Shown piece by piece: positions 48,847-58,660 of a DNA stretch of 64,000 nucleotides. The notes beneath the pieces are model-generated. The model searched no databases, was not told the DNA's origin, and saw only the letters and a list, made by a program, of their open reading frames with translations. The translations under genes and the position numbers were made by a program. Source of the stretch: Silicimonas sp. (GTDB lineage Bacteria > Pseudomonadota > Alphaproteobacteria > Rhodobacterales > Rhodobacteraceae); NCBI GenBank assembly GCA_022820365.1, contig JAJEFO010000043.1, positions 62,001-126,000 of the forward strand. Reading direction: 5' to 3'. Within the stretch, counting starts at the first letter, position 1. Each line of letters starts with the position of its first letter.

Positions 48847-50469
48847 GTGGACAGCAAGACGCGCGCTGAACCCGCCACATTCGACCTCTTCATCATTGGC
48901 GGCGGCATCAACGGTTGCGGCATCGCGCGCGACGCGGCGGGACGGGGCCTGAACGTGGGACTCGCCGAGATGAACGATCTCGCCTCGGCCACGTCCGGGG
49001 CGTCAACCAAGCTCTTTCATGGCGGCCTGAGATACTTGGAGTACTTCGAGTTCGGCCTGGTGCGCGAGGCGCTTGCCGAACGAGAGGTTCTCCTGAGCGC
49101 CATGCCGCACATCTCCTGGCCGATGCGCTTCGTGCTTCCCTATCACGACGACATGCGATTCGAGGTTGGAACTCCCGCTTCGCGACTGCTTGCTGCCGCA
49201 ATGCCGTGGATGAGGGGCCGTCGTCCGGCCTGGCTGATCCGGATGGGGCTCTTTCTCTACGACCATCTCGGAGGACGTCGCATCTTGCAGGGAACGGCAA
49301 CGCTCGACCTTGACGGCGATCCGGTCGGCCAGCCGCTTGATTCGAAGTTTCGCAAGGCCTTCGAGTATTCCGATTGCTGGGTTCAGGATGCGCGGCTTGT
49401 CGTTCTGAACGCACGCGACGCCGCCGCACGCGGAGCGTGGATCATGACCCGCACACGTGTCATCGCGGCCAAGCGCACCGGCGGATCCTGGCAGGTGACA
49501 CTGGAAGCGGGAGGCAAGGAATTTGAAATTCGCGCAAGGATGCTTGTCAACGCCGGCGGTCCCTGGGTCGACGACATCATGAGCAACGTCGTGCGGGCGA
49601 ACGCTCGCGAATGCGTCCGATTGGTGCGCGGCAGTCACATCGTGACCCGGCGGCTCTTCAACCACGACAAGTGCTACTTTTTCCAAGGCACGGACGGCCG
49701 GATTGTCTTCGCGATTCCCTATGAAGACGACTTTACTCTGATCGGCACCACCGACGAGGATCATGACGACCCCTCTGTGCCGGCCGTCTGCACCGCGGAG
49801 GAAAAGCGCTACCTGCTGGATTTCGCGTCGCGATACCTGAAGAATCCGGTGACGGAGAATGACGTAGTGTGGACCTATGCCGGAGTGCGACCGCTCTATG
49901 CTGACGGCGCAACTTCAGCCACGGCAGCAACGCGCGGCTATGTCCTGAAGATGGACGAGGCGGGTGGCGCACCGCTTCTGAGCGTCCACGGCGGAAAGAT
50001 CACGACTTACCGCAAGCTGGCCGAAGCGGCACTTGCCATGATCGCTCCACTGCTGGGGAGTCCGGATCGGGGATGGACTGCAGGGGTACCGCTGCCCGGC
50101 GGCGATTTGCCGGTTGACGGATTCGAGGACTTGGTCGCGGAACTGCTGGCAGACTGCCCGTTCCTGACCAGGGGCTGGGCGAGACGGCTTGCTCGCACCT
50201 ACGGCACCGAAACGAGACAGATGCTGAGCGGGATCTGCACGCTCGATGACATGGGACAGGATTTCGGCGAATCCATCACTGCGCTTGAACTTGACTGGGC
50301 CATTGCCAACGAATGGGTAATGACTGCCGAAGACTTTCTCTGGCGGCGGACGAAGCTGGGTCTCCGAATTGACAAGGACGGGGTTGAGCGGATCGAGGCC
50401 TACATCAAGGCTGCACGATCGCAGGCGGGTGACGGAGCAGGCGGGACGCGACCCCGGTCCGTCGGGTGA
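48847..50469 (+). CDS. glpD: Glycerol-3-phosphate dehydrogenase
   Basis: LFIIGGGINGCGIARDAAGRGLNVGLAEMNDLASATSGASTKLFHGGLRYLEYFEFGLVREAL, FSLIGTTDED-like motif. GTG start. Confidence 0.95.
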   Translation: MDSKTRAEPATFDLFIIGGGINGCGIARDAAGRGLNVGLAEMNDLASATSGASTKLFHGGLRYLEYFEFGLVREALAEREVLLSAMPHISWPMRFVLPYHDDMRFEVGTPASRLLAAAMPWMRGRRPAWLIRMGLFLYDHLGGRRILQGTATLDLDGDPVGQPLDSKFRKAFEYSDCWVQDARLVVLNARDAAARGAWIMTRTRVIAAKRTGGSWQVTLEAGGKEFEIRARMLVNAGGPWVDDIMSNVVRANARECVRLVRGSHIVTRRLFNHDKCYFFQGTDGRIVFAIPYEDDFTLIGTTDEDHDDPSVPAVCTAEEKRYLLDFASRYLKNPVTENDVVWTYAGVRPLYADGATSATAATRGYVLKMDEAGGAPLLSVHGGKITTYRKLAEAALAMIAPLLGSPDRGWTAGVPLPGGDLPVDGFEDLVAELLADCPFLTRGWARRLARTYGTETRQMLSGICTLDDMGQDFGESITALELDWAIANEWVMTAEDFLWRRTKLGLRIDKDGVERIEAYIKAARSQAGDGAGGTRPRSVG

Positions 50470-50773
50470 ATGCGCCGACCAATATCGCTCAGGCTTCCTC
50501 TACTGACGGATTCAACGTGATCCAGTGCGGCTCCGGCGTACCGGAATTGGAAGGTGGATTCGTGCTTGTGTGGATGCGGCAGGGCTTCCAGAATGAAACC
50601 ATGGCGTGTCTGAGTTGGAAATCGGATCGATTCGAAAGCCCCCACAGATTTGGCAATGGGACCGGAAGAGCGATGCTGCATGACACTCGACTCGTTCAAT
50701 CTCTGCGCGAAGGTCAGGAGCATGCCGGGGCAGGAGCATGCGCCGGGAGCCAGGCAGTGACGAGGCAAGGCGC

Positions 50774-52336
50774 GTGAGCACGCCGCTCCTGGAGGTGCGG
50801 GGCCTGCGAAAGGCGTATCCTGGCGTCGTGGCAAATGACGACGTGAGCTTTGCCGCCCGTCGAGGCGAAGTTCACGCGCTTCTGGGCGAGAACGGCGCCG
50901 GAAAGTCGACGCTGGTAAAGACGGTCTATGGTCTCCTGCGTCCGGACGAAGGACGGATGATGCTCGACGGTCGAGACTACGCTCCGGCATCGCCGCACGA
51001 TGCCCGGCAGGCTGGAGTTGCAATGGTGTTCCAGCACTTCAGCCTGTTCGAGGCGCTGGACGTTGCCGAGAATGTCGCGCTTGGCATGGAAGTGCCGCCG
51101 CCGATGCGGGAACTGGCCACGCGCATCCGTGATGTGAGCGAAACCTACGGATTGCCGCTGGACCCGAACCGGCTGGTCGGCACCCTGTCAGCTGGCGAGC
51201 GGCAGCGGGTCGAGATCATCCGATGCCTCCTGCAGGATCCGCAAGTCCTGATCATGGACGAGCCGACAAGCGTTCTTACGCCGCAGGAAGTGGCCATACT
51301 GTTCGAGACGCTGAAAAGGCTGCGCACCGAAGGGAAGCTCATCCTCTACATCAGCCACAAGCTCGAAGAAATCAGGGCCTTGTGCGATTGGGCCACCATA
51401 CTCCGGCACGGCAGGGTGACAGGGTCATGCGATCCTCGCCAGAAGTCCGCACGGGAACTCGCCGAGACAATGGTGGGCAGCGAACTGGCATTGCCTGCGG
51501 CAAAAACGCGTGAGCCTGGTGAAGTCGCGCTGTCAATAGCCGGACTGACCGCGGCATCTGGTGCCGCATTCGGAACTGAACTGAAGGACCTGTTCCTTGA
51601 AGTCCGGCGAGGCGAGATCCTCGGCATCGGCGGCGTTGCAGGAAACGGGCAGGATGAGCTTCTCGCGGTCCTTTCTGGAGAGTCGCGCAGCGCGCCGGAT
51701 TCGATTATGCTTGGAGACCTGCCGATTGGCTCGTTCGGGCCGAACGAACGGCGCGCACTTGGCGTTCTGGCTGCCCCTGAAGAGCGTCTCGGCCACGCGA
51801 CGGCACCCGACATGAACCTGATCGAAAACGCGGCGCTGTCCGGCCGGCGCCGCATGGGCATGGTCAGTCGCGGGTTTGTCAACTGGGGCAAGGCGCGCGC
51901 GCATGCCGAGCACGTGATCGAGCAGTTCGATGTCCGGGTTCCAGGCGCCGGGAGCGTGGCACGGTCGCTGTCGGGCGGAAACCTGCAGAAGTTCGTCATC
52001 GGCCGCGAGATCCTGCAGCAGCCGGACGTTCTGGTTGTGAACCAGCCGACCTGGGGCCTTGACGCCGCCGCCGCCGCCGCGATTCGGCAGTCCTTGCTCG
52101 ACCTGGCTGGCCAAGGCGCCGCAGTCATCGTGATCAGCCAGGATCTGGACGAATTGATGGAGATCTCCACGCGGTTTTCCGCGTTGAACGAGGGGCGACT
52201 GAGCAAGCCCAGGGATACAGACGGTCTGACTCTGGAAGAGATCGGCCTGATGCTTGGCGGTGCCCATGATCTCGAAATCGGGCAAGGTCTTTCTGCGCCT
52301 GACCGGGCGGTCGAGGCCGGGGAGACGAGTCCGTGA
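50774..52336 (+). CDS. BMP-type (nucleoside) ABC transporter ATP-binding protein
   Basis: GENGAGKSTLVKTVYGLLRPDEG, LIMDEPTSVLTPQE, LSGGNLQKFVIGREI. GTG start 50774. Confidence 0.9.
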   Translation: MSTPLLEVRGLRKAYPGVVANDDVSFAARRGEVHALLGENGAGKSTLVKTVYGLLRPDEGRMMLDGRDYAPASPHDARQAGVAMVFQHFSLFEALDVAENVALGMEVPPPMRELATRIRDVSETYGLPLDPNRLVGTLSAGERQRVEIIRCLLQDPQVLIMDEPTSVLTPQEVAILFETLKRLRTEGKLILYISHKLEEIRALCDWATILRHGRVTGSCDPRQKSARELAETMVGSELALPAAKTREPGEVALSIAGLTAASGAAFGTELKDLFLEVRRGEILGIGGVAGNGQDELLAVLSGESRSAPDSIMLGDLPIGSFGPNERRALGVLAAPEERLGHATAPDMNLIENAALSGRRRMGMVSRGFVNWGKARAHAEHVIEQFDVRVPGAGSVARSLSGGNLQKFVIGREILQQPDVLVVNQPTWGLDAAAAAAIRQSLLDLAGQGAAVIVISQDLDELMEISTRFSALNEGRLSKPRDTDGLTLEEIGLMLGGAHDLEIGQGLSAPDRAVEAGETSP

Positions 52337-53418
52337 TCCGGCTTGAGCGCCGTCCCGCGCCATCCCGCGCATGGGCATGGGCGACGCCGCTGCTAGCGGT
52401 ACTGGCGACAATGGTGGCGGGGGGACTGCTGTTCGCGTTCCTTGGCAAGGATCCGCTGCTCGTGATCCGAACGATATTCTGGGATCCGATTCTCGGCGAG
52501 TTCGCATTCTACTACCGGGGACAGTTGCTGGTGAAGGCTGGCCCACTGATCCTGATCGCGATCGGGCTTTCGCTCGGATTTCGCGCCGGAGTCTGGAACA
52601 TCGGGGCGGAAGGCCAGTACATCATGGGAGCGATCTGCGGGGCTGCGGTCGGGCTGGCCTTCTACCCGCTGGAGGCGCGATGGCTGATCTTTCCGCTGAT
52701 GGTGCTTGCGGGCGGCCTTGGCGGATTCCTTTGGGCGATGATCCCCGGCATTCTCCGGACGCGCTTCAACACGAACGAGATCCTGGTCTCGCTTCTGCTT
52801 GTATACGTGGCCGAGCAGATACTGGCCTGGATGGCACTTGGTCCCTTGAGGAGTCCGGACGGGGCCGGGTTCCCCGGTTCACGCAACCTCAGGCATTACG
52901 ATTCCGCGGCGAACCATGAGTTGATTTCCGGGTCGGGCATGCACTGGGGACTCGTGGCCGCGTTCATCGCGGTCATTCTGGGCCATGTTCTGCTGTCCCG
53001 TCACATCCTTGGGTTCAACATCCGTCTTGCGGGCGCGAGCCCGCGTGCCGCCAGGTTCGCAGGCGTGAATCCGGGGTTGCTAGTGCTGACCTGCCTGGGC
53101 GTGTCCGGGGCGCTTGCCGGGTTTGCGGGGCTCTTCGAGGTGGCCGGCCCCGCCGGCCAGATCAATATCGACTTCAACGTGGGATACGGGTTCACGGCGA
53201 TCATCGTGGCGTTCCTAGGGCGGCTGCATCCGGTCGGCATCCTGCTTGCAGGATTCCTGATGGCCCTGACCTACATTGGCGGAGAGGCGGCTCAGGCCAC
53301 GCTGGGCGTGCCTGCAGCGGCAATCCAGGCGTTTCAAGGGATGCTCCTGTTCTTCCTTCTGGCCCTCGACGTGATGACGAACTACCGTGTCAGGATCGAC
53401 GCGAGGGCACGGGCATGA
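52333..53418 (+). CDS. Nucleoside-type ABC transporter permease
   Basis: SLGFRAGVWNIGAEGQYIMGAICGAAVGL, RFNTNEILVSLLLVYVAEQI. Confidence 0.9.
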   Translation: MIRLERRPAPSRAWAWATPLLAVLATMVAGGLLFAFLGKDPLLVIRTIFWDPILGEFAFYYRGQLLVKAGPLILIAIGLSLGFRAGVWNIGAEGQYIMGAICGAAVGLAFYPLEARWLIFPLMVLAGGLGGFLWAMIPGILRTRFNTNEILVSLLLVYVAEQILAWMALGPLRSPDGAGFPGSRNLRHYDSAANHELISGSGMHWGLVAAFIAVILGHVLLSRHILGFNIRLAGASPRAARFAGVNPGLLVLTCLGVSGALAGFAGLFEVAGPAGQINIDFNVGYGFTAIIVAFLGRLHPVGILLAGFLMALTYIGGEAAQATLGVPAAAIQAFQGMLLFFLLALDVMTNYRVRIDARARA

Positions 53419-53578
53419 GTGACGTCGGGACCGGCCGGTCAGACATTCGCCTATTGGCCTTGCCGCGAGAACCTCGCAATCTTGCGACGACACGCTCTCG
53501 GTCACCGTCCAGTCCTGGTCATTGGAGGCGAGCGCGGCTGGTGCGGCGCGTTGCGCGGTCGGGCGGGGAGGCGCCGTG

Positions 53579-54511
53579 ATGGATCTGGGCTCAATCAACC
53601 CCGTCCTGCTGATCGCGGCGCTGTTGCTGGCGTCAACGCCCATCCTGCTGGCGGCCATGGGCGAACTCGTGGTCGAGAAATCCGGCGTACTGAACCTGGG
53701 CGTCGAGGGCATGATGATCGTTGGCGCGGTCTCCGGCTTCATGGCCGCGGTCGAAAGCGGCTCGCCGACCCTGGGATTCCTGGCGGCCGCCGCTGCTGCA
53801 GCCGTGCTGGCGCTTCTCTTTGGCGTGCTGACTCAGGTGCTCTTGTCAAACCAGGTGGCCACCGGGCTGGGGCTCACGCTGTTCGGGCTCGGGATTTCTT
53901 CGCTTATGGGGCAAGGCTATGTGGGCATTCGCCCTCCTGCATCGCCGAGACTGGAGCTTCCCGTTCTTTCGGAACTGCCGGTCGTGGGACCGGTCCTGTT
54001 CAGCCAGCATGCCCTGGTCTACCTGTCGCTGGCCCTGGTGCTCGGCGTCTGGTGGTACCTGAGATCCACCCGGTCTGGCCTGATTCTCCGTGCCGTGGGC
54101 GAAAGCCATGAAGCGGCGCACGCGCTTGGCTACTCGGTGCTGGGCACAAGGCTCGCCGCGATCGCTTTCGGCGGCGCGCTGGCAGGGCTGGGCGGAGCCT
54201 GCCTGAGCCTCGTGATCGTGCCGCAATGGACGGAAGGCATGACTGCCGGGCGGGGCTGGATTGCGCTGGCGATCGTGGTCTTCGGTTCTTGGCGGGCGTG
54301 GCGAGTCCTGCTCGGCGCCTATCTTTTTGGCGGCGTGAGCGTCCTGCAGTTGAACCTGCAGGCGGCGGGGATAGCAATTCCCGTCGAACTCTTGTCGATG
54401 TCGCCTTACCTGATTACCATCCTTGTGCTGGTCGTCATTTCGTCCGACAAAAGGCGTGCACAGGTCAATGCGCCGAATTCGCTCGGGCGCACGTTCCACG
54501 CTTCGGGCTAA
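53579..54511 (+). CDS. Nucleoside-type ABC transporter permease
   Basis: STPILLAAMGELVVEKSGVLNLGVEGMMIVGAVSGF. Confidence 0.9.
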   Translation: MDLGSINPVLLIAALLLASTPILLAAMGELVVEKSGVLNLGVEGMMIVGAVSGFMAAVESGSPTLGFLAAAAAAAVLALLFGVLTQVLLSNQVATGLGLTLFGLGISSLMGQGYVGIRPPASPRLELPVLSELPVVGPVLFSQHALVYLSLALVLGVWWYLRSTRSGLILRAVGESHEAAHALGYSVLGTRLAAIAFGGALAGLGGACLSLVIVPQWTEGMTAGRGWIALAIVVFGSWRAWRVLLGAYLFGGVSVLQLNLQAAGIAIPVELLSMSPYLITILVLVVISSDKRRAQVNAPNSLGRTFHASG

Positions 54512-54545
54512 GAGGAGTCCTTGCATTAACTAACTGGGGGAAAGC

Positions 54546-55625
54546 ATGAGGAAAATCGTACTTCTGGCGGCTGCGGCCGCAATGTCAATGGGCCTGCCGG
54601 CTTTCAGCGGCAGCCATGGCGACGGGCCGGTCAAGGCCGGATTTGTCTATGTCGGACCGATCGGAGACGGCGGGTGGACCTACGAACACCACCAGGGCCT
54701 GCTGGCCGTGGAGGAGCACTTTGGCGACAAGGTCGAGACTGTCTATCAGGAGAGCGTGCCCGAAGGCGCTGATGCCGAGCGCGCAATGACCCAGATGGCG
54801 CTTCAGGGAGCGGACATCATTTTCACGACCTCGTTCGGGTACATGGATCCGACGATCAACGTGGCGGCCAATTTCCCGGACGTGAAGTTCGAGCACGCAA
54901 CCGGCTACAAGCGCGCCGACAATGTCAGCACCTACTCCGCGCGATTCTACGAGGGACGTGCGGTGCAGGGCCTTATCGCGGGCAAGATGACGAAGACCAA
55001 CAAGATCGGCTACATTGCGTCCTTCCCGATCCCGGAGGTCATTCGGGGCATCAACTCCGCATACATCCATGCCAAGAAGGCAAACCCCGATGTGGAGATT
55101 AGCGTGATCTGGGTCTATACTTGGTTCGATCCTCCGAAAGAGGCGGATGCCGCGAAGGCTCTGATCGACAACGGCGTGGACGTTGTCTTGCAGCACACGG
55201 ATTCGACCGCGCCGCAGGCAGCGGCTGCCGAAGCGGGCGTGATCTCGTTCGGTCAGGCCTCTGACATGTCGGAATACGCGCCGCTGCCGCGCGTGAGTTC
55301 GATCATCGACAACTGGGCGCCGTACTACATCGCAAGGGTGCAGGCCGTGATGGACGGCACCTGGGAGAGCGTTGACACCTGGGACGGCATCGGCCCCGGC
55401 ATGGTCGAGATCGGCGAAATCACTGACGCTGTGCCCGCAGACGTCAAGGCTGAAGCCGAAGCTCTGCGCGATGCGATCGGAAGCGGAGAGTATCATGCGT
55501 TCACCGGTCCGCTCAACAAGCAGGACGGATCGCCGTGGCTGGCTGAAGGCGAGACCGCCGATGACGGAACGCTGGTGGGCATGAACTTCTACGTCGAGGG
55601 GGTCACGGGCGAAATTCCCAATTGA
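54546..55625 (+). CDS. BMP-family ABC transporter substrate-binding protein
   Basis: Signal peptide; KAGFVYVGPIGDGGWTYEHHQGLLAVEEHFGDKVETVYQESVPEGADAERAMTQMALQGADIIFTTSFGYMDP. Confidence 0.93.
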   Translation: MRKIVLLAAAAAMSMGLPAFSGSHGDGPVKAGFVYVGPIGDGGWTYEHHQGLLAVEEHFGDKVETVYQESVPEGADAERAMTQMALQGADIIFTTSFGYMDPTINVAANFPDVKFEHATGYKRADNVSTYSARFYEGRAVQGLIAGKMTKTNKIGYIASFPIPEVIRGINSAYIHAKKANPDVEISVIWVYTWFDPPKEADAAKALIDNGVDVVLQHTDSTAPQAAAAEAGVISFGQASDMSEYAPLPRVSSIIDNWAPYYIARVQAVMDGTWESVDTWDGIGPGMVEIGEITDAVPADVKAEAEALRDAIGSGEYHAFTGPLNKQDGSPWLAEGETADDGTLVGMNFYVEGVTGEIPN

Positions 55626-55634
55626 TCGCGCTCG

Positions 55635-55678
55635 TTCGACGCGGCGCGCCGGAAATCTCGCCGGAGCGCTGCGTCGAA
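55635..55678. other. Strong imperfect hairpin (18-bp stem, 2 mismatches) after BMP SBP gene
   Basis: TTCGACGCGGCGCGCCGG-aaatctcg-CCGGAGCGCTGCGTCGAA. Confidence 0.75.
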
Positions 55679-55742
55679 TCCTTCTGTCCATGTGCATCTT
55701 TCCCGAACCCGGGGTCTTCAGGAGCGGAATCGAACTGAACCG

Positions 55743-56672
55743 ATGCCGGACTTGAAAACGATTTCGGGGCAGGTCCTGTCGAGGTTCAGCTTCGGCACGA
55801 TGCAGTTCGGCGGTGCCGCGGACGAAACCGCATCTGCGGAGATGTATGCGGCCTGCCGGGAGGCGGGCATCAACTTCTTCGACACGGCGTTTCTCTATTC
55901 CGAAGGCCGTTCCGAGAAAATTTCCGGACGCCTGGTCGCGCCGGAGCGCGAAGACGTCTTCATCGCCACGAAATGCGGGTATCACGGTGCATGCCGGTCG
56001 CGGATCGAAGAGGAATTCGGCGCGAGCCGAAGGCGGCTTGGCTTGGAGACCGTCGATCTCCTGTATCTCCACCGCTGGGATGGGGAAACGCCGCTCGAAG
56101 AGACATTCGAGACGCTTGCCGGGTACAAGGAAGACGGATCGGTGCGCGTCTTTGGCGTATCCAATTTTGCCGCGTGGCAGGTGATGAAAGCGCGAGACGT
56201 CGCACGCGGGCTTGGTGTCGAGATCCAGTTCCTTCAGCCGATGTACAACCTGGTGAAGCGGCAGGCGGAAGTCGAGATCCTTCCCATGGCAATTGCGGAG
56301 GGTCTGTCTGCCTGTCCCTATTCTCCGCTCGGTGGCGGTCTCCTGACAGGGAAATACGCTTCCGGAGGGACCGGCCGCCTCACCACCAGTGACATCTATG
56401 CCACTCGCTATGGGTTCGAGTGGATGCACGAAGCTGTAGCGCGTCTGGTCAAGATCGCGGGGGAGTTCGGCGCGGCCCCGGCGACCCTCGCGGTGGCATG
56501 GGTCGCGCGGCATCCGGGCATATGGGGTCCCATCGTCTCGGCAAAGTCGACGGAGCAGCTTGCACCGTCCCTTGCGGCCATCGATCTCGAGATCGACGAT
56601 GCACTTCATGCCCGCCTGTCGGCGCTGTCGCCCGCGCCTCCTCCCGCGACCGACCGGCTGGAGGAAGCGTGA
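55743..56672 (+). CDS. Aldo/keto reductase
   Basis: INFFDTAFLYSEGRSEKISG, DVFIATKCG, DLLYLHRWDGETPLEETFETLAGYKEDGSVRVFGVSNFAAWQ. Confidence 0.92.
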   Translation: MPDLKTISGQVLSRFSFGTMQFGGAADETASAEMYAACREAGINFFDTAFLYSEGRSEKISGRLVAPEREDVFIATKCGYHGACRSRIEEEFGASRRRLGLETVDLLYLHRWDGETPLEETFETLAGYKEDGSVRVFGVSNFAAWQVMKARDVARGLGVEIQFLQPMYNLVKRQAEVEILPMAIAEGLSACPYSPLGGGLLTGKYASGGTGRLTTSDIYATRYGFEWMHEAVARLVKIAGEFGAAPATLAVAWVARHPGIWGPIVSAKSTEQLAPSLAAIDLEIDDALHARLSALSPAPPPATDRLEEA

Positions 56673-57736
56673 CGCGCGTCACCGTAATCGGCGGCGGCAT
56701 CGCAGGACTTGCTGCTGCTGCGGCGCTGGCGCCGTCGACCCGCGTCCTGGTGCTGGAACGCGAGACCGCGCTTGGCTACCACGCGAGCGGGCGTTCGGCG
56801 GCGATGTTCATCGAGGACTACGGGAACGACGTCGTTTGCGCCCTGAATCAGGCGTCGCGCCCGGTTCACGAATCACTCGACGCCTTGTCTCCACGGGGTC
56901 TCATGGCAGTTGCGTTTCCGGAAGACGCGGATGCGTTCGAGGCTGACATGGCCGCACTGAGTCTTGCAGAGATTCCCGTGCGGGAGGCGCATTCGCAGGT
57001 GCCGATCCTGTCTCGCGACATCGTGCGGGCCGCGTATTCCGAAAATGCGCAGGACATCGACACGAACCGTCTCTTGCAAGCCATGGCGTCAGCAGCGCGA
57101 CGACACGGCGCAACCGTACGAGTCGGGGCCGGCGTCACCAAGATCGAGCTTGCCGATTGCTGGCATCTTTCTGTCGGGGACGAGGAGATCGTGGCCGACA
57201 TCGTGATCAATGCTGCCGGGGCATGGGCCGACGAAGTCGCGGCCATCGCAGGTGTGGCGCGGATCGGATTGCAACCCTACCGGCGGTCAGTCGCGCGGCT
57301 GCCGGCGCCGGGCGGGCACGATGTCAGGAACTGGCCATTGCTGACGGGTCCGGGCGAATCCTGGTACGCAAAGCCCGATGCCGGTGGCTGGATCGTCTCG
57401 GCTGCCGAGGAGCACCCGATGGGTCCGATGGATGCATGGGCGGACGACATGGTCCTGGCCGAAGGCCTGGCGCGCTACGAGCCATATGTGACCGAGCCGG
57501 TGGTGCGCGTGGAAACCAACTGGGCGGGTCTCAGGACCTTCGCGCCGGATCGTGCGCTCGTCATTGGCGAAGCGCCCGGCCATCCGGGTTTCTTCTGGAT
57601 GGCAGGCCAGGGAGGCTTCGGATTCCAGACCGCACCTGCCGCAGCGGCGCTTCTGGCCGACCTCGTGCTCGACAGGACGCCATCATTGCCTGCCGACGTG
57701 GTTGGCTCCCTCCTGCCGTCGCGCTTCTCAAGCTGA
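56669..57736 (+). CDS. FAD-dependent oxidoreductase (DAO/glycine oxidase-like)
   Basis: VTVIGGGIAGLAAAAALAPSTRVLVLERE, GWIVSAAEEHPMGPMDAW, GEAPGHPGFFWMAGQGGFGFQTAPAAAALLADLV. GTGA overlap with AKR gene. Confidence 0.9.
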   Translation: MTRVTVIGGGIAGLAAAAALAPSTRVLVLERETALGYHASGRSAAMFIEDYGNDVVCALNQASRPVHESLDALSPRGLMAVAFPEDADAFEADMAALSLAEIPVREAHSQVPILSRDIVRAAYSENAQDIDTNRLLQAMASAARRHGATVRVGAGVTKIELADCWHLSVGDEEIVADIVINAAGAWADEVAAIAGVARIGLQPYRRSVARLPAPGGHDVRNWPLLTGPGESWYAKPDAGGWIVSAAEEHPMGPMDAWADDMVLAEGLARYEPYVTEPVVRVETNWAGLRTFAPDRALVIGEAPGHPGFFWMAGQGGFGFQTAPAAAALLADLVLDRTPSLPADVVGSLLPSRFSS

Positions 57737-57820
57737 AGGCACGCAATTGGCCCGTGGCGAACGGTTGAGCCAGTGCGATCCGCGGCTCTCTCCACAGTAG
57801 ACGCAGCGATGCCTCTGCAG

Positions 57821-58525
57821 TCAGTCCAGGTCCCTGATCGAAGCGACGATGTCGTGCACTGCCTTCAAGGGATTCGTTGCACGATGGATGGGGCGGCCAA
57901 TGACCACGTGGTCGGCACCGTCACGGATGGCATCTGCCGGAGTCGCGGTCCGCTTCTGGTCACCGGGATCCATGCCGCTCGGCCGCACGCCGGGCGTGAC
58001 AATCAGCTTGCCCTTGGCTTCAGGCAACGCGCGGATTGCACGGACTTCAAGCGGCGAGGCAATGACGCCGTCGGCTCCAGCCTCAAATGCCCGTGCGGCC
58101 CGTTCGGCCACGAGATCGGCAATCTCTCCCGGCCTTGTCTGGGCTGCATCAAGATCGCTTCGGTCGAGCGATGTGAGGAACGTGACCGCGAGGATGTTCA
58201 TAGGGGAATCAGCTGCGCCTTCGCTGGCGGCGCGTACCACGTGCGGATCTCCGTGGACGGTCAGGAAATCGAATTCGGACCGGGCAAGGCCGCGCGTGGC
58301 AGCCTCGATCGTAGCGCCTATGTCAAAGAGCTTCATGTCCAGGAAGATGCGCTTGCCATGATCCTGCTTGAGCTCGCTTGCCAGCGCGAAACCGCCGCCT
58401 GTGAGCATTCCAAGCCCGATCTTGTAGAAGGACACGCTGTCGCCAAGACGCGCCGCGAGATCAAGGCCCGCGAGTGCGTTCGGAACGTCAAGCGCGACAA
58501 TCAGGCGATCATCAGACTGGATCAT
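57821..58525 (-). CDS. pyrF: Orotidine 5'-phosphate decarboxylase
   Basis: LIVALDVPNALAGLDLAARLGDSVSFYKIGLGML, FLDMKLFDIGATIEAAT, VTPGVRPSGMDPGDQKRTATPADAIRDGADHVVIGRPI. Confidence 0.95.
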   Translation of the reverse strand: MIQSDDRLIVALDVPNALAGLDLAARLGDSVSFYKIGLGMLTGGGFALASELKQDHGKRIFLDMKLFDIGATIEAATRGLARSEFDFLTVHGDPHVVRAASEGAADSPMNILAVTFLTSLDRSDLDAAQTRPGEIADLVAERAARAFEAGADGVIASPLEVRAIRALPEAKGKLIVTPGVRPSGMDPGDQKRTATPADAIRDGADHVVIGRPIHRATNPLKAVHDIVASIRDLD

Positions 58526-58660
58526 GGGTGCCGCCTAGATGCTTCCTGCGCCGAGGGCAAGCATCGCCTGCGCCAACTGCACGCAGCCCCTTTCTGCGCG
58601 CATCCGACTGAGAGCAGACCGGGCTGTGCCGGGATCGGGCGCGCCGAGGCGCTGCTTGCG

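Noticed and set aside
54585-56609. 674-aa minus-strand ORF opposite BMP SBP and AKR genes
   Set aside because: Spans two unrelated sense genes and their intergenic hairpin; a shadow ORF.
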